Of a stretch of 47,221 bases of DNA, positions 1 through 8,637 are shown one piece after another. A program made the position numbers and the translations under genes. The notes under the pieces are model-generated. The model was not told where the DNA came from. It made no database searches and saw nothing but the letters and a program-made list of their open reading frames with translations. The stretch covers positions 1 to 47,221 of the forward strand of contig NZ_CP017182.1 in assembly GCF_001729765.1 (NCBI RefSeq), given 5' to 3'. Origin of the DNA: Enterobacter kobei. GTDB lineage: Bacteria; Pseudomonadota; Gammaproteobacteria; Enterobacterales; Enterobacteriaceae. How positions within the stretch are numbered: position 1 is the stretch's first letter; every line of letters begins with the position of its first letter.

Positions 1-1090
1 GTATCCGGAAAAAATATACGCGTTCTCAAGCAACTATGAACTTTATGCCTCGATGTCAGCGCGCGTGATGAGCTGCCTGGAGGAGCTGGCCCCAAGGGTG
101 GAACAGTATTCGATTGACGAGATGTTCCTCGACCTGACCGGCGTTGAGCACTGCATGGACCTGGAGGACTTCGGCCGGCAGCTGCGCCAGCACGTGTATG
201 ACTGTACCCGTCTGACCATCGGCGTGGGTGCCGGGCCGACGAAAACCCTGGCAAAATCAGCCCAGTGGGCCTCAAAGGAGTGGAAACAGTTTCGTGGTGT
301 GCTCGCCCTGACCAGGGGGAATCCTCAGCGAACGCGGAAACTGCTTTCACTGCAGCCGGTCGAAGAGATCTGGGGCGTGGGAAACCGTATTGCACGCAAA
401 CTTAATGTACTGGGTATCAGGACCGCGCTCGATCTGGCCCTGACGAACCCGGCCTTTATACGCAAAAATTTCTCCGTCGTTCTCGAGCGAACAGTACGCG
501 AACTGAACGGGGAAAGCTGCATGTCGCTTGAGGAAGCACCACCGACGAAACAGCAGATCGTCTGCAGCCGCAGCTTTGGAGAGAAAATCACGGAGTACGA
601 TTCGCTCCGCCAGGCTGTCTGTCAGTACGCAGAGCGGGCCTCTGAAAAGCTGCGGAAAGAGCGCCAGTACTGCCGGCATATTTCCGTTTTCATCAAAACG
701 TCTCCGTTCGCCGTTAAAGAGCCTTACTACGGCAACGTGGCCACGGAGAAACTGCTTACACCCACTCAGGACACCCGGGACATTATTGCGGCCGCCACAA
801 CGGCTCTGGAGCGTATCTGGAAGGATGGGCACCTGTATGCCAAAGCCGGTGTGATGCTGAATGACTTCACCGGCTCCGGCGTTTCGCAGCTGCAGCTGTT
901 CGACGAACGTCCGCCACGTCCTCACAGCTCTGAGCTGATGAAGGTTCTCGATGGCATTAATCATTCCGGTCTGGGACAGATCTGGTTTGCCGGGCGAGGG
1001 ATAGCGCCATCATGGCAAATGAAACGCGATATGCTCTCCCCTGCGTACACCACCCGCTGGAAAGATATTCCCGTTGCGAGGATCAGATAA
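1..1090 (+). CDS. umuC: UmuC, catalytic subunit of DNA polymerase V (3' part; gene wraps around the window ends)
   Basis: Y-family translesion polymerase subunit acting with processed UmuD in SOS mutagenesis. The frame is open from base 1 and continues exactly from the 5' part at 47040-47221 (junction reads K-N-E-T-Y-P-E-K), giving about 423 residues, the normal UmuC length. Visible are the palm motif YSIDEMFLDLTG with its catalytic acidic pair, the helix-hairpin-helix region (VEEIWGVGNRIARKL) and the little-finger region with CSRSFGEK and FIKTSPFA. The C-terminal QLQLFDE resembles the beta-clamp-binding segment of UmuC. Identity is certain at family level. Whether it is named umuC, impB or mucB is only nomenclature. 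It is expressed with umuD from a LexA-controlled promoter at the other end of the window. Confidence 0.96.
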   Translation, partial: YPEKIYAFSSNYELYASMSARVMSCLEELAPRVEQYSIDEMFLDLTGVEHCMDLEDFGRQLRQHVYDCTRLTIGVGAGPTKTLAKSAQWASKEWKQFRGVLALTRGNPQRTRKLLSLQPVEEIWGVGNRIARKLNVLGIRTALDLALTNPAFIRKNFSVVLERTVRELNGESCMSLEEAPPTKQQIVCSRSFGEKITEYDSLRQAVCQYAERASEKLRKERQYCRHISVFIKTSPFAVKEPYYGNVATEKLLTPTQDTRDIIAAATTALERIWKDGHLYAKAGVMLNDFTGSGVSQLQLFDERPPRPHSSELMKVLDGINHSGLGQIWFAGRGIAPSWQMKRDMLSPAYTTRWKDIPVARIR

Positions 1091-1267
1091 ATTCTGCTTT
1101 TCTGAGAGAGCCAGTAGTGCTCGCCGCAGCCGAACGACAGGGCGAAGCCCGCGAGTGAGCCAGGAAGCACCAGGGAACAAAACGAACATAATCTTCTTAC
1201 GCACCTAATACAGGAATCACAGTAACAATCTCAAAATCTGTATTGTGATAGAAACAGCTGAATAGAG

Positions 1268-1615
1268 TGGGACCATGGTCCCAGTTAAATCCGGCGTGTG
1301 GAATCGATATTCCAGGCGGGGTTGAAGGATGAGTTCTGACACGCAAGTAGGAGGTGGGACCGTGGTCCCAGTTAAATCCGGCGTGTGGAATCGATATTCC
1401 AGGCGGGGTTGAAGGATGAGTTCTGACACGCAAGTAGGAGGTGGGACCGTGGTCCCAGTTAAATCCGGCGTGTGGAATCGATATTCCAAGCGGGCTTGAC
1501 GGGTGAGTTCTGACACGCAAGTAGGAAGTGGGACCGTGGTCCCAGTTAATCTGGTGTATGAAATCAGTATTCCGGGATGGGTTACCGTCTGAGTTCTGAT
1601 ATGCAGGTTGAGGGG
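1268..1615. repeat. sopC: sopC-like centromere: four 87-bp direct repeats, each with two inverted repeats
   Basis: TGGGACCRTGGTCCCA palindromes lie at 1268-1283, 1355-1370, 1442-1457 and 1529-1544, exactly 87 bp apart. They match the SopB-binding palindrome at the core of the F plasmid sopC repeats. A second inverted repeat, TGGAAT-CGAT-ATTCCA, follows 31 bp centre-to-centre in the first three units (first copy 1299-1314). The fourth unit is degenerate after its SopB box (about 1545-1615). F sopC instead has 43-bp units, so this is a period-doubled variant. It lies downstream of sopB, as in F. The stretch 1091-1267 before it holds no gene I can support. Confidence 0.9.
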
Positions 1616-1736
1616 TGAACTGCGGAACTAGTTAAGGAAAACTAGAAAAAACTGGATCTTTAGATTGTGGTAACAATCAGGTTGGGAGAAGTAAACAGAT
1701 CTTTTTAACAACACTGGGCTATAGTGCAGAAAATAA

Positions 1737-1765
1737 CTGCTTCGGATGTATATATTCCGAAGCAG
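1737..1765. terminator. Perfect 10-bp stem hairpin between sopC and sopB
   Basis: CTGCTTCGGA at 1737-1746 pairs with TCCGAAGCAG at 1756-1765 around a 9-nt AT-rich loop. It lies just past the sopB stop on the sopAB transcript side. There is no clear T-run, so a terminator or an RNA-stability hairpin are both possible. The rest of 1616-1826 shows nothing else. Confidence 0.4.
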
Positions 1766-1826
1766 CATGTAACGCATTAAGGATATTGGAAATTAATGAA
1801 GACTCTCGCGTGTATCATTAAACAGG

Positions 1827-2792
1827 CTAAACTTTTTGTAAGTCGCGCAGTATGCTTTCTATCTTCTCGATACACTCGGCAGGCAAACGAGATTTATCGA
1901 GATTAAAAATCACCTTATCGCCTTTGTATAGGGCTGTCGCACCAGGTACAAATTGATGACGGGTATTAAGGTTTACTTTTTTACCTGATGGCTCTTTCAG
2001 AACATCCGTCAGTAAACCAATAACTTCCTCGGATTCAAAGATAACTCCCGCTTTCTTTTGCTCATGAAGCTGTTGTGTCCGTTGCAACAATAAAGCTTCT
2101 TTTCCCGAAAATGCTTTGTACAGCGTCTCCCCAGAGCGGGCGGAAAGTTCACCAGGATGAGTAAACAGGGCAACCACTGATTTTGGCAAATGGGCCGTGT
2201 TGATGCAACGCGTGATGATTTTACGGGAAATATTCTCAGCTTCAGCCAGAGCAGAGATATTGCCGTTAAAATCATTTTCCAACCGCTGTGCATAACGGTT
2301 GCCCCGTTCATAAGCGCTGACAGGACGATAATCATTACCCAGCCGTGATAAAGCCATCATCTGTTCGTCATCGAGATCCCCGACGAGAACACGATAATCT
2401 GATGATGTCAGTATGGCGGCTTTACGACGGCGACTACCATCAGCAATTTCAATGACACCTTCTACCCTTCGTCCGAACGCAGGCGTCTGTTGACCACTCA
2501 GCATAAAAGAGGGAATCAGATCATCAAGCGCGTCTTCGGTCAGTAGTTCCTGGTCACGTTCATTACCTGACCAGACTCTTGATGCCGTCTCAACACTCTC
2601 GCCCGGGATCGCTTCCAGAATAAATTTCACTTCCCGGCCACAAACCGGAAGCAGAATGGTATTCCCGCGGGCCATGGCTCCAACCCGTGCAATTAATGAA
2701 TCAACCATCGGTGCAGCGGGTGCCGCTGAAGGTTCAGTTTCGGGGCGGATATCTTTTACGGTATGTTTTGGAATGACTGGTGCACGTTTCAT
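1827..2792 (-). CDS. sopB: SopB, ParB-family centromere-binding protein
   Basis: CTP-switch ParB-family protein that binds sopC and spreads to form the partition complex. The 321 residues match F SopB from the first residues ([11 protein letters not shown]) through the ParB/Srx-type region ([27 protein letters not shown]), the helix-turn-helix ([20 protein letters not shown]) and a C-terminal dimerisation region. Its start overlaps the sopA stop (TAATG), so translation is probably coupled and the two form one operon. The neighbouring repeats at 1268-1615 carry its expected binding palindromes. Length and end-to-end resemblance make the call secure. Confidence 0.96.
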   Translation of the reverse strand: MKRAPVIPKHTVKDIRPETEPSAAPAAPMVDSLIARVGAMARGNTILLPVCGREVKFILEAIPGESVETASRVWSGNERDQELLTEDALDDLIPSFMLSGQQTPAFGRRVEGVIEIADGSRRRKAAILTSSDYRVLVGDLDDEQMMALSRLGNDYRPVSAYERGNRYAQRLENDFNGNISALAEAENISRKIITRCINTAHLPKSVVALFTHPGELSARSGETLYKAFSGKEALLLQRTQQLHEQKKAGVIFESEEVIGLLTDVLKEPSGKKVNLNTRHQFVPGATALYKGDKVIFNLDKSRLPAECIEKIESILRDLQKV

Positions 2793-3958
2793 TATCTGAT
2801 CTCCCAGCGAGGTTTAATCAGGCGATCAAAAATTTCATTACAGACAGGCTCCCAGATAGACAGCGCATTTCGCCAGGCTCCTGTAGATGAGCGCTGATCG
2901 ATAGCCTGCTCAAACACCGTTCTCATACGGATCTGACCTTTACCGACTTCGTCGGTCTCGCGAACAACGTTTTTCAGTACCATGCTTCCCCAGGCATCGC
3001 GGATCTGTTCTTCCATCCAGGGTGACTGTGAGCCATTGTTATTGCTGTACTTGGTCAGAAGAATTCTAACGTCAGGTTCAAAACCCTGCAGGTCCACGTT
3101 TTTTAACAGGTCGCGCAGCATGTCAAAAAACTGAAGGGCAGAGGTGTAATCAAATAACTCTGCTGGCGTTGGCACGATGAGTACATCTGCAGCACAGACG
3201 ACATTGATGGTACCAATACCGAGGTTCGGTGCACTGTCGATAACAATGACATCATAATCATGGGCCACTGTTTCGATGGCCAGGCGAAGCATCATATGAG
3301 GTTCTGTCGGCAGTTTCCCGTTGTCAAACCTTCCCATTAGTTCTGTCTCAATGCGGTGCAGAGCCAGGCATGAAGGTATGATGTCGAGACCCGGCCAGCA
3401 GGTGGCTTTGACGGCATAGGCTGCATCATCGCGCTCACCAAGATAAAAAGGCAGCAGTGTGTCTTCGGCATGGATATGCAAATCAGGGACCCAGCCGTGG
3501 TACATGGAGGCTGTGCCTTGAGGATCGTTCCCTTCGACAAGCAGTACTCGCAGCCCTTTCAGCGCCAGGTCCTGTGCCAAATGTACAGATACAGATGTCT
3601 TATAGACACCCCCTTTATGTGCTGCCACCGCGATGACGGGCGGAACGCTGTCATCAGGACGGCGCAGACGGGTGCCAAATACATCCCGCATATGGTTGAT
3701 TTGTTCAATGGTGTAGCCCACCCGCTGCTCTACACGTCCACGCATTTCCATATCAGGATGGGGAAGGCGTCCTGCTTTTTCTGCATCACGGATTGCCTGA
3801 GAAGAAACGCCAATCAGATCGGCGGCCTCACCCACACGCCAGCGACGGGTAATTTTCCTGGCTTCCGGGCTATCATCGTTAAACTGTGCAATCGCGATAG
3901 CTTTCGTCATTTCATGACCGGCCGTAATGCACTGGTCAAGCGTTTCCATCAGTCCCAT
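2792..3958 (-). CDS. sopA: SopA, ParA-family partition ATPase and autorepressor
   Basis: Walker-type ATPase that positions the plasmid on the nucleoid together with SopB/sopC, and represses its own operon. The 388 residues match F SopA along the whole length. An N-terminal winged helix-turn-helix ([24 protein letters not shown]-binding form typical of type Ia ParA) precedes the deviant Walker A KGGVYKT (about residues 114-120), followed by the Walker B-type segment [10 protein letters not shown]. Start at 3958 follows an AAGGAAC ribosome site. Operator motifs sit directly upstream (3979-4056). The first gene of the sopAB operon. Confidence 0.97.
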   Translation of the reverse strand: MGLMETLDQCITAGHEMTKAIAIAQFNDDSPEARKITRRWRVGEAADLIGVSSQAIRDAEKAGRLPHPDMEMRGRVEQRVGYTIEQINHMRDVFGTRLRRPDDSVPPVIAVAAHKGGVYKTSVSVHLAQDLALKGLRVLLVEGNDPQGTASMYHGWVPDLHIHAEDTLLPFYLGERDDAAYAVKATCWPGLDIIPSCLALHRIETELMGRFDNGKLPTEPHMMLRLAIETVAHDYDVIVIDSAPNLGIGTINVVCAADVLIVPTPAELFDYTSALQFFDMLRDLLKNVDLQGFEPDVRILLTKYSNNNGSQSPWMEEQIRDAWGSMVLKNVVRETDEVGKGQIRMRTVFEQAIDQRSSTGAWRNALSIWEPVCNEIFDRLIKPRWEIR

Positions 3959-3978
3959 TCTTTGTTCCTTATTATTAT

Positions 3979-4056
3979 CTTTGCATTAATCTATTAAATC
4001 TTGGTAAAAGGCGCAAAGCAACATTAAAGTTGCAAACCGTCTTAAATATTGCAAAG
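3979..4056 (-). promoter_or_regulatory. sopAB promoter/operator with SopA-type hexamers
   Basis: F SopA autoregulation uses CTTTGC hexamers in the sopAB promoter. Here CTTTGC occurs at 3979-3984 and, in the opposite orientation, GCAAAG at 4013-4018 and 4051-4056, with a variant GCAAAC at 4032-4037. Their number and placement just before the sopA start support an autoregulatory operator. No confident -35/-10 pair was assigned. Confidence 0.7.
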
Positions 4057-4257
4057 CCGATCAAAATATAGTCTTGTTCAGTTCAGCATCCGCCTGAAAG
4101 GCTGCCGCATGCTTCAGTCAATATCATCCGCTCGCCGCAGAAAGTATGCGCGCGTAGGCGCATGCGTCGAGGAAGCGGAATTACTCCGTACTAACAAGGT
4201 GTGGCTGACGCTCTGAAGCTAACGAAGCTCCACTGGAAGGAACTGAATGGTAAGGAA

Positions 4258-4659
4258 TTGACTATAGTATGCAGATTATTGACTGCGGTATGAAGCTGAA
4301 TAGGAATAGGGAAGAGTAATGACATGCATTTTTCTGCATATCACAGTCAAGACTATTGCCTTTCCTGGTGTTGTATTACTGGGTTGTTGTACCAAGATTC
4401 ACATTGTGTCATGTCAGTGGTCCATATGTATTGGATGCTGGCTGTTATTCCATATTTCGATCCAGTAATTGATCCTTAAGGAGATCATGTTGAGATCAAA
4501 AAGAGATCCCCGGATCGTTTAGCGCCCCGCTACGCCTGAGCCTGGAGACTATCTTCATTAACTGTGGTGTGTGGTATGTTGACTGTTGTGTGCGAGATCA
4601 ACTATTGCGGTATGCAATTGTATTAACTGGGGTATGTATTTCCGTTGACTGTGATATGC
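4258..4659. repeat. RepFIB origin iterons upstream of repA
   Basis: Copies of a motif close to TTGACTGYGRTATGC: 4258-4272, 4279-4293, inverted copy 4336-4350, then 4558-4572, 4579-4593, 4598-4615 (imperfect), 4623-4637 and 4645-4659. They match the iteron type of RepFIB replicons and presumably bind the RepA encoded at 4699. Copies nearest repA are the more divergent, as expected if they also serve autoregulation. The part of 4057-4257 not covered by motifs shows no gene. Confidence 0.85.
4459..4516. promoter_or_regulatory. Cluster of six Dam (GATC) sites in the origin
   Basis: GATC occurs at 4459, 4471, 4483, 4494, 4505 and 4513, that is six times in 58 bp, with near-helical 11-12 bp spacing. 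Dam-site clusters next to iterons are a feature of several theta origins such as P1, where methylation is needed for opening. Function here is inferred from position between the two iteron blocks. Confidence 0.6.
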
Positions 4660-4674
4660 GTATATACTTTCGTT

Positions 4675-4683
4675 TGTGGATAA
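4675..4683 (-). promoter_or_regulatory. DnaA box before repA
   Basis: TGTGGATAA is the exact complement of the consensus DnaA box TTATCCACA. It ends 15 bp before the repA start and follows the last upstream iteron. This is a plausible host DnaA loading site for the RepFIB origin. Confidence 0.7.
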
Positions 4684-4698
4684 CCGCGGGTTAATAAA

Positions 4699-5709
4699 AT
4701 GGCTATGGAAAATAATGAGTTACCCCTGAATCTTCAGGAGGTCAATAAGACAACGGGTGAAGTTGTTAAGCTGGATGTCAACAGCGCCAGTACTGTTCAG
4801 CCTGTTGCGCTCATGAGGCTTGGTCTGTTCGTTCCTACCCTCAAATCGACCTCTAGGAGTAAGACGAACCGCAAAAACGTCACGGATGCGACTGAGGAGC
4901 TCGTACAGCTGTCCATTGCCCGGAGTGAAGGGTATACCGATGTCAGGATCACCGGATCGCGCCTCGATATGGATACGGACTTCAAAGTCTGGCTTGGAAT
5001 CATCCGTTCAATGTATGATTTTGGCGTTAAGGATGACACGCTCAAGCTGTCTTTTGTTGAGTTTGTTAAAATGTGTGGCTTTGACTCCCGGCGCTCTAAC
5101 AAGAAAATGCGTGACAGGATAAGCAACTCCCTGTTCAAGCTGGCATCCGTAACCCTCAAGTTTCAGAGTGAAACGAAAGGGTGGACTACGCACCTGGTTC
5201 AGTCTGCCTATTACGACATCACTGCCGATGTCGTGGAGATCAGGGCAGAGCCCAAGCTCTTTGAGCTTTATCAGATGGACAGGCGGGTCCTGTTGCGTCT
5301 GAAAGCCATTGATGCCCTGCAGCGCAAGGAGTCCGCACAGGCACTCTATACCTACATTGAAAGTCTGCCACAGAATCCGGCCCCCATCTCCATGAAGCGT
5401 ATGCGAGACAGACTCAACCTGACGTCTAACCTCTACACGCAGAACCACACGGTGCGCAAAGCCATGGCGCAGCTGAAGGATATCGGCTATCTGGATTACA
5501 CCGAATTCAAACGCGGCCGGGCCACCTACTTCAGCGTGCATTACCGTAATCCGAAACTCATCAGTAGCAAGGTCGTTGTTCCCCGTGAGCCGGAAGAGGA
5601 AGTACCTGAGCAGAACTATGACGAAGTTATTAAAGCCCTGAAGGCTGCAGGTATTGATCCTCAGAAACTAGCAAAAGCGCTCGCCAGCGTGAAACCGGGA
5701 AATGACTGA
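4699..5709 (+). CDS. repA: RepFIB-type replication initiation protein
   Basis: Initiator of the plasmid, binding the surrounding iterons. The 336 residues belong to the Rep_3/RepB initiator family, with two winged-helix domains. Visible family stretches are LKLSFVEFVKMCGFDSRRSNKKMRDRI in the N-terminal half and LRLKAIDALQRKESAQALYTYIESLP plus MKRMRDRLNLTS in the middle. The IncFIB RepA proteins are of similar length (about 325). The start ATG at 4699 has only a weak ribosome site. The next internal Met is two codons later. Iterons on both sides (4258-4659 and 5731-5901) fit RepFIB organisation. Exact IncFIB subtype cannot be set from memory. Confidence 0.93.
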   Translation: MAMENNELPLNLQEVNKTTGEVVKLDVNSASTVQPVALMRLGLFVPTLKSTSRSKTNRKNVTDATEELVQLSIARSEGYTDVRITGSRLDMDTDFKVWLGIIRSMYDFGVKDDTLKLSFVEFVKMCGFDSRRSNKKMRDRISNSLFKLASVTLKFQSETKGWTTHLVQSAYYDITADVVEIRAEPKLFELYQMDRRVLLRLKAIDALQRKESAQALYTYIESLPQNPAPISMKRMRDRLNLTSNLYTQNHTVRKAMAQLKDIGYLDYTEFKRGRATYFSVHYRNPKLISSKVVVPREPEEEVPEQNYDEVIKALKAAGIDPQKLAKALASVKPGND

Positions 5710-5730
5710 GGAATGCCGTTTTAGAGTTTG

Positions 5731-5901
5731 TTGACTGTGGTATGCAGAGCGCATACCACAGTCAATTTATACTGATTCATCATTCCGTTTAGGTTTTGCT
5801 TGCCTTGACTGCGATATGCGGATAGGCCTACCGGAGTATTGATATTGACTGCGGTGTGTGGAAGAGCGGGCAGTCTGCTCAACATCTTCACTGCGATATG
5901 T
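5731..5901. repeat. RepFIB downstream iterons
   Basis: Same motif as upstream: 5731-5745 and its inverted partner 5751-5765 (a near-perfect palindromic pair separated by 5 bp), then 5805-5819, 5845-5859 and a weaker copy at 5887-5901. RepFIB replicons carry iterons on both sides of the initiator gene. The inverted pair right after repA could also act as a terminator-like hairpin. Confidence 0.8.
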
Positions 5902-6015
5902 TTACTTTCATCACTTAGTCAATATTGTTCGTCAGGGCGGATGCCCTTAGCCCAGTACTTTCACAAAGGGTCTTAACCCACCGAGATCAAAGGATTCCGG
6001 GGGCAGCGTCCGGGA

Positions 6016-6155
6016 TTCACTGATCCGCACTCCCGTGTTCCAGAAAGTAGAGAACAGCATTTAATGGTGAAGATCCGGCATATAGAAGAGTAGGGCTCTC
6101 ACTTCGGGGACGAGTAGGTACGCCAGGGTGGCGCCGGTTAAAGTGGCCATCCTTC
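6016..6155 (-). pseudogene. Decayed fragment of a resD-type recombinase gene
   Basis: This stretch aligns by eye with the inside of intact resD near 6965-7140, in the same orientation. Shared blocks include GTGTTCCA, AACAGCAT/AGCAGCAT, TGGTGAAGATC/CGGTGAAGATC and CTCACTTC, in the same order and spacing up to about 6116; beyond that the match needs gaps. It has many substitutions and no open frame. It is best explained as an old partial duplication or a leftover of another resD allele. Confidence 0.6.
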
Positions 6156-6287
6156 TGAGTGCGGCCGCGGTCGCAAAGTCGACCCCATGGGCTTTCGGCA
6201 ACAGTGAAATGCGTTATGAAGAAAAGGGGGCAATGCAGGGATGAACAGGATCGGAACGAAAAGGTAAGTAATGAAGAAGACGTAAAG

Positions 6288-6347
6288 TGCGTTACGTGAA
6301 TTCCGGCCTGGTACAGCCTGGACCCCTGTCAGTTTTCACGTAACGCA
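6288..6347. repeat. 13-bp perfect inverted repeat downstream of resD, candidate resolution-site element
   Basis: TGCGTTACGTGAA at 6288-6300 is mirrored exactly by TTCACGTAACGCA at 6335-6347, with 34 bp between. In F-type plasmids the ResD target (rfsF) lies beside the resolvase gene and contains inverted repeats, so this is a likely part of the plasmid's dimer-resolution site. The arm spacing is wider than a simple tyrosine-recombinase core, so the crossover point is not identified. Nothing else coding in 5902-6411. Confidence 0.55.
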
Positions 6348-6411
6348 AGATTAATTTATTATCGAATAAGTGGATGTCATTACAACTGTCTGTAAATTTT
6401 GACAAATTTAG

Positions 6412-7188
6412 TTATCTTTTTTTCAGCATGGCAACAGCATCAGCCTCTGCCATTGAAAATTGCACACGATGCCTTGCAGCAACATCGAGCGCAAATACCT
6501 TTGTATAGACTTCCGTCGAGCTGATCGACTTGTGCCCCATCAGGCTCTGCAGCACCTTCAGCGGAATTCCGGCATACAGCATGTGCATGGCGTAGGAGTG
6601 GCGGAACGTGTGTGGCGTCACCGGCACGGAGAACGTCACCCCGTCGGCGGCTGCCGCTTCAACAGCTTCGCCCAGCCAGGTGCGAACGGTACGGTCGGTG
6701 ATCTCCCAGATGCGCACCTTTTCCGTTCTGCCGGTGCGCTTATTCCGGCGTTCCAGCGGTATTTTCAGGGTGGCCACCATCATTTCCAGCTGGCGGGCAT
6801 ACTGCGGATCGGAAAGCGGAACGTTACGATGAGGCTGGCTGCCGGCCGGAGCACGGCCGGCCGTTCGGGCCGCTTTCTCCACCCGCTGTTTGAGGGTTGC
6901 CAGTTGCACGAACGGGTAGGGCGGGGCCAGGGAAAAATCACTCCGGGTCAGGGCCAGTGCTTCGTTAATACGGGCGCCGGTGTTCCACAGGGTGGTCAGC
7001 AGCATCTTACGGTGAAGATCGGGCACGTAGTGGAGCAGGGCGCTCACTTCCGGCGCCAGCAGGTATTTCGGCAGTTCGTCCTGAACGAGCGCCATCTGGC
7101 GCAGTGCCAGCGCGGCCGGGTAATCGATGGCCACCGGCAGCTGAGCAGAGGAAAAAGCCCCGCTATGGCCTGGCAGTGCTGGCATCAT
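6412..7188 (-). CDS. resD: ResD-type tyrosine recombinase (plasmid dimer resolution)
   Basis: Phage-integrase family enzyme that resolves plasmid multimers. The 258 residues resemble F ResD (D protein). Catalytic residues can be placed: Arg73 in NTGARINEAL, His193 and Arg196 in HTFRHSY, His219 in LMGHKS and the nucleophile Tyr228 in STEVYTKVF. It is shorter than phage integrases because the N-terminal arm-binding domain is absent, as in ResD. Located beside RepFIB, with a decayed copy (6016-6155) and an inverted repeat (6288-6347) downstream. Two ATGs are adjacent at the start. The signal-peptide gene 7207-7737 ends 18 bp upstream and may be cotranscribed. Confidence 0.92.
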   Translation of the reverse strand: MMPALPGHSGAFSSAQLPVAIDYPAALALRQMALVQDELPKYLLAPEVSALLHYVPDLHRKMLLTTLWNTGARINEALALTRSDFSLAPPYPFVQLATLKQRVEKAARTAGRAPAGSQPHRNVPLSDPQYARQLEMMVATLKIPLERRNKRTGRTEKVRIWEITDRTVRTWLGEAVEAAAADGVTFSVPVTPHTFRHSYAMHMLYAGIPLKVLQSLMGHKSISSTEVYTKVFALDVAARHRVQFSMAEADAVAMLKKR

Positions 7189-7206
7189 GTTATGTCACCA
7201 TTGTCA

Positions 7207-7737
7207 TTAGAGTGTGCAGTGCATCACCGGTGCATCCGGGGATGCCGGACCCGGCAGGATCAGATACTCGGTAGCAGATTTGACACGATAATTGGTGTAA
7301 TCTTCAAACGAAACCGGGCTTGCTTTCATCCCCGAGAGAAAAGTTTCTTCAAGACCGCGGGCACGCGGAAGCGATAGTTCTATCGTCTCAGGATCGATGG
7401 CCATTTTCTGGCGGGTGGCTTCCAGCTCAGTGGTCAGCTGGTATTTTTCCGTACGAAAAGGAATACTCTCTTCAGCGTTTCGCTGTGTATAGGTCACGTC
7501 AAACATCATGCGATCACCGTCGTTCTGCAGTACCACGCCCCTGAGGAGACTTTCTATACGAACGGGGGATTCACCTTTCTGCGGAATCTCCGAGGTCCGG
7601 CTGCAGATAATCACCATCCCGGGTTTCTGACTGGCATTAACCATCCGCATTTCACTGAGCGTTGCCGCCCCTGCATCCCGTGCAGTCACACCCAGCAGGA
7701 TCGTCAGCCCCATTATAAAACCGGTCAGTTTACACAT
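7207..7737 (-). CDS. Hypothetical exported protein upstream of resD
   Basis: Unrecognised 176-residue protein. The N-terminus (MCKLTGFIMGLTILLGVTARDAGA) looks like a Sec signal peptide with cleavage near residue 24-25, so the mature protein is probably periplasmic. The mature part is mixed beta-like (VVLQNDGDRMMFDVTYTQRN) with two cysteines (Cys46 in VIICSRTSE and Cys174 close to the C-terminus) that could form a disulphide. It runs in the same direction as resD, and the close spacing suggests an operon, but no functional link to recombination is apparent. No catalytic motif seen. Confidence 0.7.
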   Translation of the reverse strand: MCKLTGFIMGLTILLGVTARDAGAATLSEMRMVNASQKPGMVIICSRTSEIPQKGESPVRIESLLRGVVLQNDGDRMMFDVTYTQRNAEESIPFRTEKYQLTTELEATRQKMAIDPETIELSLPRARGLEETFLSGMKASPVSFEDYTNYRVKSATEYLILPGPASPDAPVMHCTL

Positions 7738-7867
7738 CGTTCCTGTATCCTTTACGTTAATGTCTGGATCATCTTCAGGGAGAAATCCCGCCGGACTACA
7801 CTATCGAGTGACATGTGGCCGCCAGAGGGTGTCCAGCCGACCACTCATTAAATGCTGCTGTCGGCTA

Positions 7868-8158
7868 TCAGTAGCGACCAAGAGTCATTAACTGGAAGCA
7901 TTTTTCCTCGGAGAGCTCTCCTTCTTTCTTTGGGAGAGGGCCAAGGAAAGGAGTTATCACATCGACTTCTGTGGACAGATACCATGTGTCATCAGCATCA
8001 TCCCACCAGGCAACTGTGCGATCGTCCCAAGTGTGTATCTCAAGGTAGCAGCCGTATCCGTATATGTGCTCAAACTCCGATTCTTCCATCCAGACTCTGT
8101 CATGCCCAAGGATTATGAGAGCCTCAAATAAAACACTCAGTGTAATTTTCATATTCAT
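7868..8158 (-). CDS. Small acidic hypothetical protein
   Basis: 96 residues when started at the ATG at 8158, which follows an AAGGAAG ribosome site. It is rich in aromatic and acidic residues (for example EIHTWDDRTVAWWDDADDTWYLS, six Trp overall) and has no signal peptide I would defend, although the N-terminus is hydrophobic. I do not recognise it. Small acidic Trp-rich proteins include immunity proteins and DNA-mimic inhibitors, but nothing here proves either. Gap 7741-7867 shows no other gene. Confidence 0.55.
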   Translation of the reverse strand: MNMKITLSVLFEALIILGHDRVWMEESEFEHIYGYGCYLEIHTWDDRTVAWWDDADDTWYLSTEVDVITPFLGPLPKKEGELSEEKCFQLMTLGRY

Positions 8159-8164
8159 AATCAA

Positions 8165-8637
8165 CTTCCTTATTATTTAATATCTATTAGTTCTATTTAT
8201 TTATCATCGCCAGCAGAACATTCCGTTGCCCGCCTGCATTGATTAGCAGAATAACAGTCACCGCCCGCAATTACCGGATCTCACTCTTTTTGACTTCCGA
8301 AAAATTCATAATAGCAAAGTTTTCGGAAGCGATGATGAACAGATTAACAGGATTTACTCGTCAGGTCGGTCTGATGCGGAGAGGGTGAAAGTTATCTAAC
8401 TACTTAAAGTGTAGCACATTTTTAATTTTCGTTTCACAAATCAGCGCAGAAAATCGCCGTGATCCGGAACCACCAGAAATCGGATCTTCGAAAACAAGCC
8501 AGATTGTCACAGTAAGTCTCATGACGCATTGTGATGCAAATTTGGATTTATGATGCATTTGACAATAAATGATTCTTGTGTAATTGTGTGAATCAAATGT
8601 AAGGCATGATAAAGCTTCAGCATCAAAAGGTATCATT
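8165..8637 (+). promoter_or_regulatory. Divergent intergenic region with palindrome and likely promoter for the 8638 gene
   Basis: No gene is seen. A perfect inverted repeat, CTTCCGAAAA (8294-8303) with TTTTCGGAAG (8320-8329), sits mid-way. A consensus -35 TTGACA is at 8559-8564; a weak -10 follows about 17 bp later. TGATGC occurs at 8532 and 8551, with an inverted GCATCA near 8619, around the promoter. This is a possible operator for the ribbon-helix-helix protein encoded next. Confidence 0.4.

Noticed and set aside
1197..1520. Open frames of about 100 codons with repeated protein sequence across the sopC repeats
   Set aside because: They are the translation of the non-coding 87-bp repeats, which the SopB palindromes explain.
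1268..1615. Regular repeats as a CRISPR array
   Set aside because: The whole 87-bp unit is conserved, with no unique spacers, and it sits beside sopAB.
6460..7377. A 305-codon plus-strand frame opposite resD
   Set aside because: It mirrors resD and the exported-protein gene; composition is Arg/His/Gln-rich as for shadow frames, with no ribosome site.
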